A stretch of 64,000 bases of DNA from Chloroflexota bacterium. Its GTDB lineage: Bacteria; Chloroflexota; Dehalococcoidia; Lucifugimonadales; UBA3495. Made by a program: the position numbers and the translations under genes. Positions 25,341 through 33,707 of the stretch are shown here, piece after piece. The notes under the pieces are model-generated. The model saw nothing but the letters and a program-made list of their open reading frames with translations, was not told the origin of the DNA and ran no database searches. Each line of letters opens with the position of its first letter. Position 1 is the stretch's first letter. The stretch covers positions 25,888 through 89,887 of the forward strand of contig JAPOQH010000019.1 of assembly GCA_026710825.1 (NCBI GenBank), in the 5' to 3' direction.

Positions 25341-27698
25341 CTACGCGGCGCGCAGGGTCTGCTTGGATTCGGCGTGCGCGGCGATTCGGTCCCAGCCGTA
25401 CATCATCGGAGCCATTCGCACGTTGGACCACATATCGGCCTGTTCCGCGTAGTGCGGGCTGCCGGGGTGGCCTGACGACCCCAGCGGCACGGCCCACAGC
25501 GACCTCTCCCAGTCTGCGGGATCGTAGGCGTACCGGAACACCGACATGCCGCCCACCGCCGCGAAATCGGCGGGTGAATAGGATCCGGCCCAGGGAGTGT
25601 CGCCATCGCCGCCGGTGGCAACCCGCGGCGGGTCGAGCAATTCGCCAAGCTTGGGCATGGCGAAGGACAACGGATGTTGAGGTCGTGTCTTGTGGATGCG
25701 ACTCCACGCCCAGTCGTCGATGTCTCGCCCCAGCTTGTTGGTCAGGGTATGAACTCCCTCGTCCAACGCCACGCTCAACGCGTTTTGCCAGGTCTCTCCT
25801 GCGGGCAGCAGCGCGGTATCGTTGGCGGCGATGGCGTCGGTGACCAGGTTGCGGAACCGGTTGAAGAAAACGCCGCGGCCACGGTCGACAGGCTCCCACG
25901 CCAACGCGGCCAGCCGCTCGCCGAGGTTGTGCTTGAGCAAGCGCCACATCAGGGCGTCCCGCATCGCGCTGTAAATGGTGGGTTCCACGGCGTCGGGATC
26001 CATGCTTCCCGACCAGGTCCGCAGCCGCCGCAGGGCGGACGCCGTACTTGACCTGGCGGGTTGCATCAGTCTCGACAGGGCGGAGATGTAGGTTTGGGCC
26101 GGCAAGGACAGACGCTCTGCGTGGATGCGGCCCATGTCGTTGGCCGACGGGTTCTTGATGGACTCTATCCCGTGCGCCACCCGCATTGCGCGGTACCCGG
26201 GCGCAAAGTCCATTGAAATGTAGTAGGGGTAATCCGCGGCCACTGGTCGGTTGTTGGCCGTGGCGATGTATCCCTCGGGCGGGTTGATGTTGCGCGGCAT
26301 CTCCGCGAACGGTATCGCGCCTTCCCACTCGTGCTCGCCGTCCCAGCCGGCGAAGGGGAGCGGCGCCGGCGCGTCCCCGGGACGCCGGGGAATCTCGCCG
26401 CGGCATTGGTACCCGATGTTGCCGTCCGAGTCGGCCATCACGAAATTGTTCACCGGATCGACCCAGCCTTCCATAGCGTCGGCCAGTTCCGGGACGGTGT
26501 GGGCATCCAGCATCGAACACAGGATATCGGCCCACGGGTCTGGGCCGTCGCCGGCGGTGTAGCGCAGCGCCAGGGCATAGCCCGACAGCGGGTCGCCGCC
26601 CACTACCGGGCCGTGGTGGGTCGCCCACGTGCGCATGTGGACGTCATCGCCGTCGCGCACCCTGATCACTTCGTCGCGGACGTCGGCGTTGAACCAGTCC
26701 TCCTCGCGCTGATACAGCGAGGCGTCAGCGTCGTTGAACCGCTCGATGTACAGGTCCTGGTAGTCGGCGGCGGTGTGCGTCACGCACCAGGCGACGTGGC
26801 CGTTGTGCCCGAAGTGCGGAAACCCCGGCAGGCCCGCGAACGAGACGCCAATCACGTTGAAAGAGTCGCAGGCGATGTGGTTCTGGTAGTAGACGCTGGG
26901 AGTGTCCAGGCCGCGGTGGCTGTCGCCGGCCAGGATGGGCTTGCCGGTGGCGGTGCGAGACCCCGAGATTACCCACGAGTTGGAACCGCTGTCGGTCTCG
27001 CCGATCAGGTTGAGGTCGGCGGCGGCGTCCAGCATTTGCTGCAGGCCGATGTCAACCGGGCCGTCGTAGGATGAGCCGGTGGGTATGATCACCGGTTGAC
27101 CGGGCGGGTATGACGGGAACAGTTCGGCGGCGCGTTCGGGCCCCAGTTCCTTGACCAGCCGGGCCCGCCACGCCTTGCTCTCAAAGACGCCCATGAAAAT
27201 GTGCCGCACCTTGAATATGGCGAGGCCATGCCACGGTTCCCACGGTTCGGGTTCGATGCCGGTGATGGCGTATTCCGCGGGCAGGGGCGCGCCGCTGTTG
27301 ATGAACGCGTTGACCCCCTCGGCGTACGCGTCCAGCATGGCCCGGGCGCGTGGACCCGCGGCGGCATAGTCGGCCTTTGCGGCGTCTTCCAGCCGGTGGC
27401 GCCGCATCTGCGTATCCTGACCCACGGCGGATTCCCCGGCTGCTTCGGCCCAACGGCCCACGGCGCGGAGTCGATCGAACTCCATGGCCCACAGGCGGTC
27501 CTGCGCAGTCACGAATCCCTGGGCAAACCACGCGTCACGCTCGTTGGCGGCGCGCACGTGGGGGATCCCCAGGTTATCTCGCCACACGGTCACAGTGTCA
27601 TGTAGGCCGGGCAGGCTCAGTTCGCCCTCCATGGATGGCACGGCTGACGATAGGTCAGCAGCGGTGATGGAGGATGCGCCGATGGCGGTTGCAGTCAT
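25341..27698 (-). CDS. Penicillin acylase family (Ntn-hydrolase) protein
   Basis: 785 residues. The N-terminal part has VWRDNLGIPHVRAANERDAW and FVTAQDRLWAMEFDRLRAVGR, typical of the alpha subunit. Near residue 240 the sequence ETDSGSNSWVISGSRTATG marks the autocatalytic cut, after which Ser of SNSW becomes the N-terminal nucleophile. Downstream are AGDSHRGLDTPSVYYQ, GLPGFPHFGHNGHVAWCVTH and an oxyanion Asn in TANNRPVA. It hydrolyses amides, such as acylated homoserine lactones, beta-lactams or lipopeptides. There is no recognisable signal peptide, although characterised relatives are exported. It converges with the LLM gene. Confidence 0.88.
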   Translation of the reverse strand: MTATAIGASSITAADLSSAVPSMEGELSLPGLHDTVTVWRDNLGIPHVRAANERDAWFAQGFVTAQDRLWAMEFDRLRAVGRWAEAAGESAVGQDTQMRRHRLEDAAKADYAAAGPRARAMLDAYAEGVNAFINSGAPLPAEYAITGIEPEPWEPWHGLAIFKVRHIFMGVFESKAWRARLVKELGPERAAELFPSYPPGQPVIIPTGSSYDGPVDIGLQQMLDAAADLNLIGETDSGSNSWVISGSRTATGKPILAGDSHRGLDTPSVYYQNHIACDSFNVIGVSFAGLPGFPHFGHNGHVAWCVTHTAADYQDLYIERFNDADASLYQREEDWFNADVRDEVIRVRDGDDVHMRTWATHHGPVVGGDPLSGYALALRYTAGDGPDPWADILCSMLDAHTVPELADAMEGWVDPVNNFVMADSDGNIGYQCRGEIPRRPGDAPAPLPFAGWDGEHEWEGAIPFAEMPRNINPPEGYIATANNRPVAADYPYYISMDFAPGYRAMRVAHGIESIKNPSANDMGRIHAERLSLPAQTYISALSRLMQPARSSTASALRRLRTWSGSMDPDAVEPTIYSAMRDALMWRLLKHNLGERLAALAWEPVDRGRGVFFNRFRNLVTDAIAANDTALLPAGETWQNALSVALDEGVHTLTNKLGRDIDDWAWSRIHKTRPQHPLSFAMPKLGELLDPPRVATGGDGDTPWAGSYSPADFAAVGGMSVFRYAYDPADWERSLWAVPLGSSGHPGSPHYAEQADMWSNVRMAPMMYGWDRIAAHAESKQTLRAA

Positions 27699-27904
27699 GT
27701 TGGTAGGCCCCCGTCAGGTTTGCAGCCATGGTACAACAGGCGGCCAGCATTGGGCAGGCCGGGCGGAAGGATCGCCGGTTATCGTTCGGCGCTTGCCCAC
27801 CATCTGCGCCCCGGAAGAAGTCGCCACCGCTCTGCTCGCCGGCGCGATCACACCTCGCGGCTACCACCAACGATATAGAAACACCGATACAAGACCGGGT
27901 GGAG

Positions 27905-27910
27905 TATAAT
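27905..27910 (+). promoter_or_regulatory. -10 box upstream of the first MFS gene
   Basis: Perfect TATAAT 68 bases before the proposed start. No good -35 is visible. Confidence 0.35.
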
Positions 27911-27978
27911 GATCGGCGATGTTTCCGGAATCGCCTTGAGCCGTGGCGATTATCGTAGTCCATAGAGGTTGATCCCTG

Positions 27979-29355
27979 TTGTTGCAAGCGCGTGAACTCG
28001 CCCACCCGGTGCGGCTGGCGCGAGGCATGTTCTACGGGTGGTGGCTGGCTGTAATAGGCGCGGTGATCATGGTCATCGGGACGGTGCCGCTGTTCCAGGC
28101 GCTCTCCCTGTGGATGCCGATTCTCCAGCAGAATTTCGGTTGGACCACCACGCAACTGTCCTGGGCATTCACGCTGACCAGGGTGGAGGGCACGGTGATG
28201 GGCCCCATCGCCGGCTGGGGCGTGGACAAGTTGGGCTCGCGCAAGATGGTGATCATCGGTCTCCTGATATTCGCCGCCGGGTTCATCCTGTTCAGCAGAA
28301 CGGCCAACCTGTGGATGTTCTATCTTTCGTTTGTGATCATCAGCCTGGGGGCAGGCCTGGGCTCCTGGCTGCCGGCCAACACCGCGCTGAACAACTGGTT
28401 CCGCGTCCGGCGTTCCACTGCAATGTCCATACCCATGCTGGGATTCGGACTCGGCGGTGTGGTGATCGTGCCCCTCATGGCGTGGGCCATGGGCTGGGAC
28501 GCGCACACGGCCATGGAGATTCCGGGACGTCTGGGATGGCAGAACACGGCGTTGGTGGTGGGGTGTGTCGGACTGGTCGCGTCGCTTCCACTGGCTGCGT
28601 TGGTGCGAAACCGCCCCGAGGACTACGGACAGCACCCCGATGGAATCGACCCCGAAACCGCTAGTGAGACCGGCCCCCGGCGTTCGACCAATGGCGGTTC
28701 GATCGCGCCGGATTATTCCTGGCAGGAGGCAGTCCGCACCCGTGCGTTCTGGCTCATCACCATGGGCCACGCCAGTTCGTCCATCATTATCATCAGCGTC
28801 ATGACCTACTTGGGCTTGGTGATGGTCGAGCGGGGTTTCAGCCTGGTGGAGGTCGGTCTGGTGATCTCCGTCCAAACCGCCGTGTCCACCGCGTTCATGG
28901 TGATCGGCGGGATGGTAGGCGACCGCATTCCCATTCGAATCGCTATATGGGGCTTTTCGTTCCTGCAGTCGATCGCCATCACGGTGCTGCTGTTTGCAGA
29001 GACGCTGCCGATGTTCTTCCTGTTCGGCATCCTGATGGGAATCGGGTTCGGCGGACGCACGCCATTGACCACGTCGATACGCGGGGTCTACTTCGGACGG
29101 AGCAGCTTCGCCAGGATCACCGGCATCTCCATGATCCCCATGAACATCATGTTCATCGTGGTGGTGCCATACATCGCCTGGATGCGGGACTCCATCACCG
29201 GCACGTACACCCTGCCGTTTGCCACCATCGCCATCGTCAGCGCGATCGGCTCGTTCATGTTCCTGGTGCTGGGGAACCCCCAACTGTCCCCATCGCAGCG
29301 TCGGCAGGCCGACGTCCGCCGGCTGGTCAGCCGCGGAGCGGGAGCGTCGGATTGA
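27979..29355 (+). CDS. MFS transporter (monocarboxylate/oxalate type)
   Basis: 458 residues, twelve membrane helices. It starts from TTG at 27979 (AGAGG upstream) or from the ATG at 28027 directly before the first helix (FYGWWLAVIGAVIMV); the choice is open. The FYGWW entry and the loop GWGVDKLGSRKMVIIGLL between helices 2 and 3 are typical of the MFS_1 oxalate/formate antiporter-like and monocarboxylate carriers. A cytoplasmic loop with DPETASETGPRRSTNGGS lies between the two halves. Followed after 16 bases by a homologous carrier. Substrate unknown. Confidence 0.85.
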   Translation: MLQARELAHPVRLARGMFYGWWLAVIGAVIMVIGTVPLFQALSLWMPILQQNFGWTTTQLSWAFTLTRVEGTVMGPIAGWGVDKLGSRKMVIIGLLIFAAGFILFSRTANLWMFYLSFVIISLGAGLGSWLPANTALNNWFRVRRSTAMSIPMLGFGLGGVVIVPLMAWAMGWDAHTAMEIPGRLGWQNTALVVGCVGLVASLPLAALVRNRPEDYGQHPDGIDPETASETGPRRSTNGGSIAPDYSWQEAVRTRAFWLITMGHASSSIIIISVMTYLGLVMVERGFSLVEVGLVISVQTAVSTAFMVIGGMVGDRIPIRIAIWGFSFLQSIAITVLLFAETLPMFFLFGILMGIGFGGRTPLTTSIRGVYFGRSSFARITGISMIPMNIMFIVVVPYIAWMRDSITGTYTLPFATIAIVSAIGSFMFLVLGNPQLSPSQRRQADVRRLVSRGAGASD

Positions 29356-29371
29356 ACGGGGGCTCCGCTTG

Positions 29372-30679
29372 ATGGAGCCGAGCGCGAATGACGGCCGGCC
29401 GGGGGTGATGGCGTGGTTGTCGAATTTCATCCGGAGCGATAACACCGGCGGAGTGTTCTACGGGTGGCGGCTGGTGGTGGTCGGATTCCTTGTGATCCTC
29501 GTTGGCCGCCAAATCGGCGAAACGGCGGCCCTGACCGCCTACTCCACGCTCCTGTATGAATATGTTGGCAATGGCGCGAAATGGTACTCGGTGGTCATCC
29601 TGGTCGGTGGGGCGGTCGGGCTGTTGGCTCTGCCTTTCCTGGGATCGGCGATTGACCAAATTGGTCCGCGACGCGTCGTACGGATTGGTCTCGCGCTGGT
29701 TGGGGTAACGGTTCTTCTGGCGGCGGTGCCCGTGCGCGGTATCCAGGTTCTCGCACTGACCGCCACCGGGGGATTGGGACTCGTTGGCATTTACCTGCCG
29801 GCCATAACAACCCTGAACCACTGGTTCCGGCGCCGGTTGGTGGTCGCACTGGCCGCGCTGTTTTTCGCTGTGGCCATCGCCGCCGCAATTGTTGATTTCG
29901 CGGTGCCGCTGCTGGCCGACGTGGTGGACTGGCGGATTGTGATGGTGGCAGTCGGACTGATCGTACTGGTCGCAACACCGGTGCTGTCCCGCGCATCTCG
30001 GGACCGTCCCGAAGATTGGGGAGAGCGGCCCGACGGATTGGGCGCGGTGCCGGATCGCAGCGTCCCCAACTACGCCTGGCGGGAAGCGCTGCGGTCGGGC
30101 CAGTTCTGGATGCTTGCGGCCGCCATTTGCTGCACTTCTGCCGTCGAGTCGATCTCTCATGTGTACGCGACTCCGGTGATCGTGGACCGGGGCGTCGAGT
30201 TAGATACGGTACCGGACATCAGGCGATTGAATAGCTACCTGACCATCCCGTTCATCCTGGCCGGAGGTTTCCTGGGTTACCGTTGGCCCATCCGGTACGT
30301 GCTATCGGGCGCGGCGATCGCCACGGCAATCGGCATAGGCATGATGTTCATCGGGCAGATGCTGGAGTTCTTGATTGCAACCCTTCTGCTGGCAGCCGCA
30401 TCCGGGGTCAGCGTAGCCCCGGGGATAGCGGCGGCGGGGGATTATTTTGGGAGACGGAATTTCGCGGCGGTTACGGCAACCATATTCTTTTTGAAATATC
30501 TGGCAGCGTTCCCGTTATTGCCGGCAGTGGGGTGGCTCTGGTCAGTATGGTTCGGTGGCTCCAGTTTGGTGGCAGTCGCTGCGGCGGCCTTGAGTTTGAT
30601 CGGTGCCGGACTGTTCTTTTTGATGGGACAACCGCGTTTGTCGCCATCGCAACCGGCGGCAAACTCGTCGATCAGTTGA
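29372..30679 (+). CDS. MFS transporter, tandem paralogue
   Basis: 435 residues from the ATG at 29372; earlier in-frame codons overlap the previous gene and translate as its shadow. Same entry motif (GVFYGWRLVVVGFLVIL) and the same loop (SAIDQIGPRRVVRIGLALVG) as the upstream carrier, so the two are tandem paralogues in one operon. The C terminus ends QPRLSPSQP, like NPQLSPSQR of the neighbour. Its last eight bases overlap the end of the convergent LLM gene. Confidence 0.85.
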   Translation: MEPSANDGRPGVMAWLSNFIRSDNTGGVFYGWRLVVVGFLVILVGRQIGETAALTAYSTLLYEYVGNGAKWYSVVILVGGAVGLLALPFLGSAIDQIGPRRVVRIGLALVGVTVLLAAVPVRGIQVLALTATGGLGLVGIYLPAITTLNHWFRRRLVVALAALFFAVAIAAAIVDFAVPLLADVVDWRIVMVAVGLIVLVATPVLSRASRDRPEDWGERPDGLGAVPDRSVPNYAWREALRSGQFWMLAAAICCTSAVESISHVYATPVIVDRGVELDTVPDIRRLNSYLTIPFILAGGFLGYRWPIRYVLSGAAIATAIGIGMMFIGQMLEFLIATLLLAAASGVSVAPGIAAAGDYFGRRNFAAVTATIFFLKYLAAFPLLPAVGWLWSVWFGGSSLVAVAAAALSLIGAGLFFLMGQPRLSPSQPAANSSIS

Positions 30680-31610
30680 ACTTCGCCATGACCTCCTCGG
30701 CGAACAGGGCCAGGGTTTCGGATGGCGCCGGGTTCGGGAACACGACGAAGAAGTAGCGGATGCCGGACTCCACGTATTCGTTAATCCGCTCCGCCACCTG
30801 ATTCGGCGTTCCCGACAAGGTGTTTGGCAAGCGCTCCGCCTGGTATTGGGCGGAGGTCATACCGGCCTGTTCCGCCAACCGCGCCACCAACGCGTCGAAC
30901 TCCCTTTGCGTCGGGGCGATCACGCAGTCGGCGTTGTGCGTCCACTCGATGCTTGACGGGTCGCGGCCGGCGGCTTCGGCGGCGCGATGCACGATCCCCT
31001 GGTATCGGCGATGCTCATCCACCGTGTCGTTGTTGCCCACGTTGGCGATGTCTGCGATGCGCCCGATGGTTGGCAGAACGTAGCGGGGACCGTGCCCGCC
31101 GACGAGCACGGGAGGGATCGGTTGCTGCACGGGTTTGGGCTGAACGGATGCGCCGTCAACGGCGTAATGCTCTCCGTCAAATGATACGGACGGCTCAGAC
31201 CACAGCCGCCGGATGAGGCCCACCGACTCCTCGAGCATCTCGCAACGCTCACGTGTCGCGGGAAATGACAGGCCGCAGGCGCGGGTGTCGCTGCCGCTGC
31301 CGCCCGCTCCGATGCCCAGCGTGATTCGCCCGCCGCTGACCACGTCCAGCGTCGCTGCCATCTTGGCGAGCAGTGCCGGATGTCGGTACGGATTCGCCAA
31401 CACCATGGGCACGGCGCGGATGCTGTGCGTCTGCGCCAGCAGCGCGGTCAGCGTCGTCCAGCATTCCAGCGCGTCGGTGTTGAGCAGGTCGAAGAGGCTG
31501 GCCGAGTAGTAGCCGAGGCGATCCGCCTCCAGCCAAACGCGGAGCAGGTCGTCATAGGAATAGCGGTACTGGTTGACGCGGACGTTGAATTTGACGGGTT
31601 GATCGGTCAC
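30672..31610 (-). CDS. LLM-class flavin-dependent oxidoreductase
   Basis: 312 residues, GTG start. Luciferase-like fold, with FNVRVNQYRYSYDDLLRVWL at the start, RAVPMVLANPYRHPALLAKM, ATLDVVSGGRITLGIGAGG, the QPKPVQQPIPPVLVGGHGPR segment near the middle and LSGTPNQVAERINEYVESGI at the end. The closest type is F420-dependent or FMN-dependent reductases of the same class as the two other copies. It overlaps the second MFS gene by eight bases at the 3' end. Substrate unknown. Confidence 0.87.
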   Translation of the reverse strand: MTDQPVKFNVRVNQYRYSYDDLLRVWLEADRLGYYSASLFDLLNTDALECWTTLTALLAQTHSIRAVPMVLANPYRHPALLAKMAATLDVVSGGRITLGIGAGGSGSDTRACGLSFPATRERCEMLEESVGLIRRLWSEPSVSFDGEHYAVDGASVQPKPVQQPIPPVLVGGHGPRYVLPTIGRIADIANVGNNDTVDEHRRYQGIVHRAAEAAGRDPSSIEWTHNADCVIAPTQREFDALVARLAEQAGMTSAQYQAERLPNTLSGTPNQVAERINEYVESGIRYFFVVFPNPAPSETLALFAEEVMAKFN

Positions 31611-31630
31611 GGGGTCGTAGCCTCAAAAAT

Positions 31631-31658
31631 GTAGGGGCGAATAATCATTCGCCCCTAC
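31631..31658. terminator. Palindrome GTAGGGGCGAAT/ATTCGCCCCTAC
   Basis: Perfect 12-base stem with a four-base loop, 24 bases after the stop of the minus-strand LLM gene at 31683. One of the recurrent intergenic palindromes; no strong T-run. Confidence 0.6.
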
Positions 31659-31682
31659 GGCAGTCCGGGTTTTGTCGGGCGG

Positions 31683-32867
31683 CTACTTCGAGCCGTTGCC
31701 GTTCCGGAAGTGGGGGATCACTTCTTTGCCGAATTTCTCGATGGAGGCCATGACCTTCTCGTGGGGGATGGTCTCGGTCTGCATGATGAGCATGACCTGG
31801 TCGACGCCGATGTCTTCGTACATCTGGCAGGTCTTGATGCAGGACTCGGGGTTGCCGGCGATGATGACGCCGCGGTCGGACAGGGTCTTGCCGTCCAGTT
31901 GGGCGATGGCGGCGCGGGCGGCGCCGGGGCCGGCGTCCAGCGACAGGCCGACGTCCTGGGCCAACTGCTGGTGCTCTTCGTCTGACTGGCGCAGCCAGCG
32001 GCTGAAGTCTGCGCTCAGGTGGTCGGGCACGCCGCCCCAGGCCTCCAGCAGTTCCTCATAGGCGCCGATGCGACCGGCGATGTAGGGCTTGTCGGGGCCG
32101 AAGAACGTCTTCATGGACTCGGCGGCCAGTTCCTTGGCATAGTCGTCGTCATCGTCGCAGAAGCCGTGGACATTGTTGCCCCAGAACTCGGTGATGAACT
32201 CGCCGACGGGCTCGCAGTCCTTGAGGGCGTCCCGGTAAATCTGGACCTTTTCCTTCAGGACTTCGACGGCGTAGGAGGCGGAGGAAAGGACGCCGATGCC
32301 CTTCTGGGCGGCCAGCCGGAAGCTGTCCTCGGAGGTGCAGGCCAGGTACATCCGCGGGTGCGGCTGCTGGAAAGGCTTGGGCAGAACACGCCGCTTGGGC
32401 ACGCTCCAGTGCTCGCCCTCATATTCGTACTCGTCGGAAGTCCAGATCTTGGGTAGCATGTTGATGGACTCGTTCCACAGGCTGCGGGTATCGCGCGGGT
32501 CGATGCCCAGGCCCGTCTGCTCGTAGGCATTGGAGCGGCCGGTGCCGACCTCGATGCGTCCGTCGGTGAGCTGGTCCAGCAGGGCCACGCGCTCGGCGAC
32601 GCGAACCGGATGGTGGTAGGGCAGGATGCAAACGCCGTAGCCGATGCGGATGTTCTTGGTGATCCGGCTGAGAGCGCCGAACATGGCGTCCTGCGACGGC
32701 GAGCCGGAGAAGCCGGTCAGAAAGTGGTGTTCCACGAACCAGAGGTTGTCGAATCCCACCTGGTCGGCCAACTCGCACTGTTCCAGGGTTTCCTTATATA
32801 GCGCGTTCCAATCAATCTCGGTGCCCTGAAATGGGCGCTGGCATTCGTAAAGCAGGCCGAACTGCAT
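31683..32867 (-). CDS. LLM-class flavin-dependent oxidoreductase
   Basis: 394 residues with a good GAGAGGAGAG upstream of its ATG. Starts MQFGLLYECQRPFQGTEIDW; contains DQVGFDNLWFVEHHFLTGFS, IRIGYGVCILPYHHPVRVAE, RIEVGTGRSNAYEQTGLGID and MYLACTSEDSFRLAAQKGIG. This is the longer subgroup of the class near alkanal/limonene-type monooxygenases. Third copy of the family within 9 kb. A palindromic terminator-like element follows it. Substrate unknown. Confidence 0.88.
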   Translation of the reverse strand: MQFGLLYECQRPFQGTEIDWNALYKETLEQCELADQVGFDNLWFVEHHFLTGFSGSPSQDAMFGALSRITKNIRIGYGVCILPYHHPVRVAERVALLDQLTDGRIEVGTGRSNAYEQTGLGIDPRDTRSLWNESINMLPKIWTSDEYEYEGEHWSVPKRRVLPKPFQQPHPRMYLACTSEDSFRLAAQKGIGVLSSASYAVEVLKEKVQIYRDALKDCEPVGEFITEFWGNNVHGFCDDDDDYAKELAAESMKTFFGPDKPYIAGRIGAYEELLEAWGGVPDHLSADFSRWLRQSDEEHQQLAQDVGLSLDAGPGAARAAIAQLDGKTLSDRGVIIAGNPESCIKTCQMYEDIGVDQVMLIMQTETIPHEKVMASIEKFGKEVIPHFRNGNGSK

Positions 32868-33041
32868 GGCTACTCTCCTCTCATTGCGACGGATTGCATC
32901 GTGCGCGGTGGACGCGGCGGCGGTTTAGGGCAGAGGTGGAAAGACGCTGCCGGCCTGGGGCGCGGGTTGGCGGCAGTATAGCGCAAACGCGCGGTGTTGG
33001 GAATTATGCTTGGCCCCGCCGCGCTGTGGTACAGTACCGTA

Positions 33042-33311
33042 ATGCCAAACTACTCTTGGTACGCTGACAAAAACGATCGGTTAATGCGGGAACGCGGTCT
33101 ATCTTTTGAACAGGTCTTGGATCACTTGGAGAATGGCGGGTTGTTGGATACGGTTGACCATCCCAATCAAAGGCGACACCCGGGCCAGCGAATGTTCATC
33201 GTTCGTATCGGGAACTACGCTTATGAGGTGCCGTTTGTGATGGAAGGGGACACGTTCGTGTTGAGGACTGCGTATCCCAGCCGCAGAGCAACTCGTGATT
33301 ACCTGCGATAG
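33042..33311 (+). CDS. Putative toxin of a type II toxin-antitoxin pair
   Basis: 89 residues from the ATG at 33042: MPNYSWYADKNDRLMRERGL then SFEQVLDHLENGGLLDTVDHPN and a beta-rich half (QRMFIVRIGNYAYEVPFVME, DTFVLRTAYPSRRATRDY). The SFEQV helix followed by strands with YEVPFV and the YPSR ending resemble BrnT/DUF4258-type RNase toxins. No ribosome binding site precedes the ATG, and a TACAGT box ends seven bases before it, so it may be read leaderless. A small acidic gene follows after 16 bases. Assignment rests on size, fold pattern and partner. Confidence 0.6.
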   Translation: MPNYSWYADKNDRLMRERGLSFEQVLDHLENGGLLDTVDHPNQRRHPGQRMFIVRIGNYAYEVPFVMEGDTFVLRTAYPSRRATRDYLR

Positions 33312-33327
33312 TGAGTGGAGGCAACAG

Positions 33328-33684
33328 ATGACAACTGCGGACAATGAAAACCGAGAACCTCCATTTTCTGAAGAAGAACTGGCAGAGTTGTGGCCTTTCG
33401 ATGAACCTTGGCCATTCAACGACGACGATGGCGTTGAAGACGCTGAAGAACTAGATATGCTGCGCTCCTCCGAACGCGGCGAGTGGCGTTCCGTGCCCGA
33501 CTTTCCAGAATATAAGAAGCGCCTCGAGGAAAATTTGCGAATCGCTCGTTTGGCCGGAAAGGTGGGCCCTGTCTCCTACGACAAGCCCTACCCGTGGTCG
33601 AAAAAAAACTCGCCAGCGGCATCGCCGCCGCTTGCCGGCGATGGCGATTGTAGCGATAATTCGCAGCAGAGCGAACGAAGTTAG
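33328..33684 (+). CDS. Putative antitoxin
   Basis: 118 residues from the ATG at 33328 (GGAGG eight bases upstream). The N-terminal half is very acidic (EEELAELWPFDEPWPFNDDD), then ELDMLRSSERGEWRSVPDFP and YKKRLEENLRIARLAGKVG, a pattern that recalls the short antitoxins paired with BrnT-like or RelE-like toxins (LLdsyErGEW...). The C-terminal tail KKNSPAASPPLAGDGD is low complexity. Visibly lower G+C than neighbours. It begins 16 bases after the putative toxin, toxin first. Confidence 0.6.
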   Translation: MTTADNENREPPFSEEELAELWPFDEPWPFNDDDGVEDAEELDMLRSSERGEWRSVPDFPEYKKRLEENLRIARLAGKVGPVSYDKPYPWSKKNSPAASPPLAGDGDCSDNSQQSERS

Positions 33685-33707
33685 CGTCCAACAGGAGGCT
33701 TTGCACA

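Noticed and set aside
27655..29445. 596-codon minus-strand open frame opposite the first MFS gene
   Set aside because: The translation is His/Gln/Arg/Asp-rich with no hydrophobic core; the plus-strand MFS is clearly the gene.
27979..30679. Possibility that the two adjacent MFS genes are one frameshifted or fused gene
   Set aside because: Each half codes for a complete twelve-helix carrier with its own N-terminal GWW/GWR entry and loop 2-3 motif; they are tandem paralogues.
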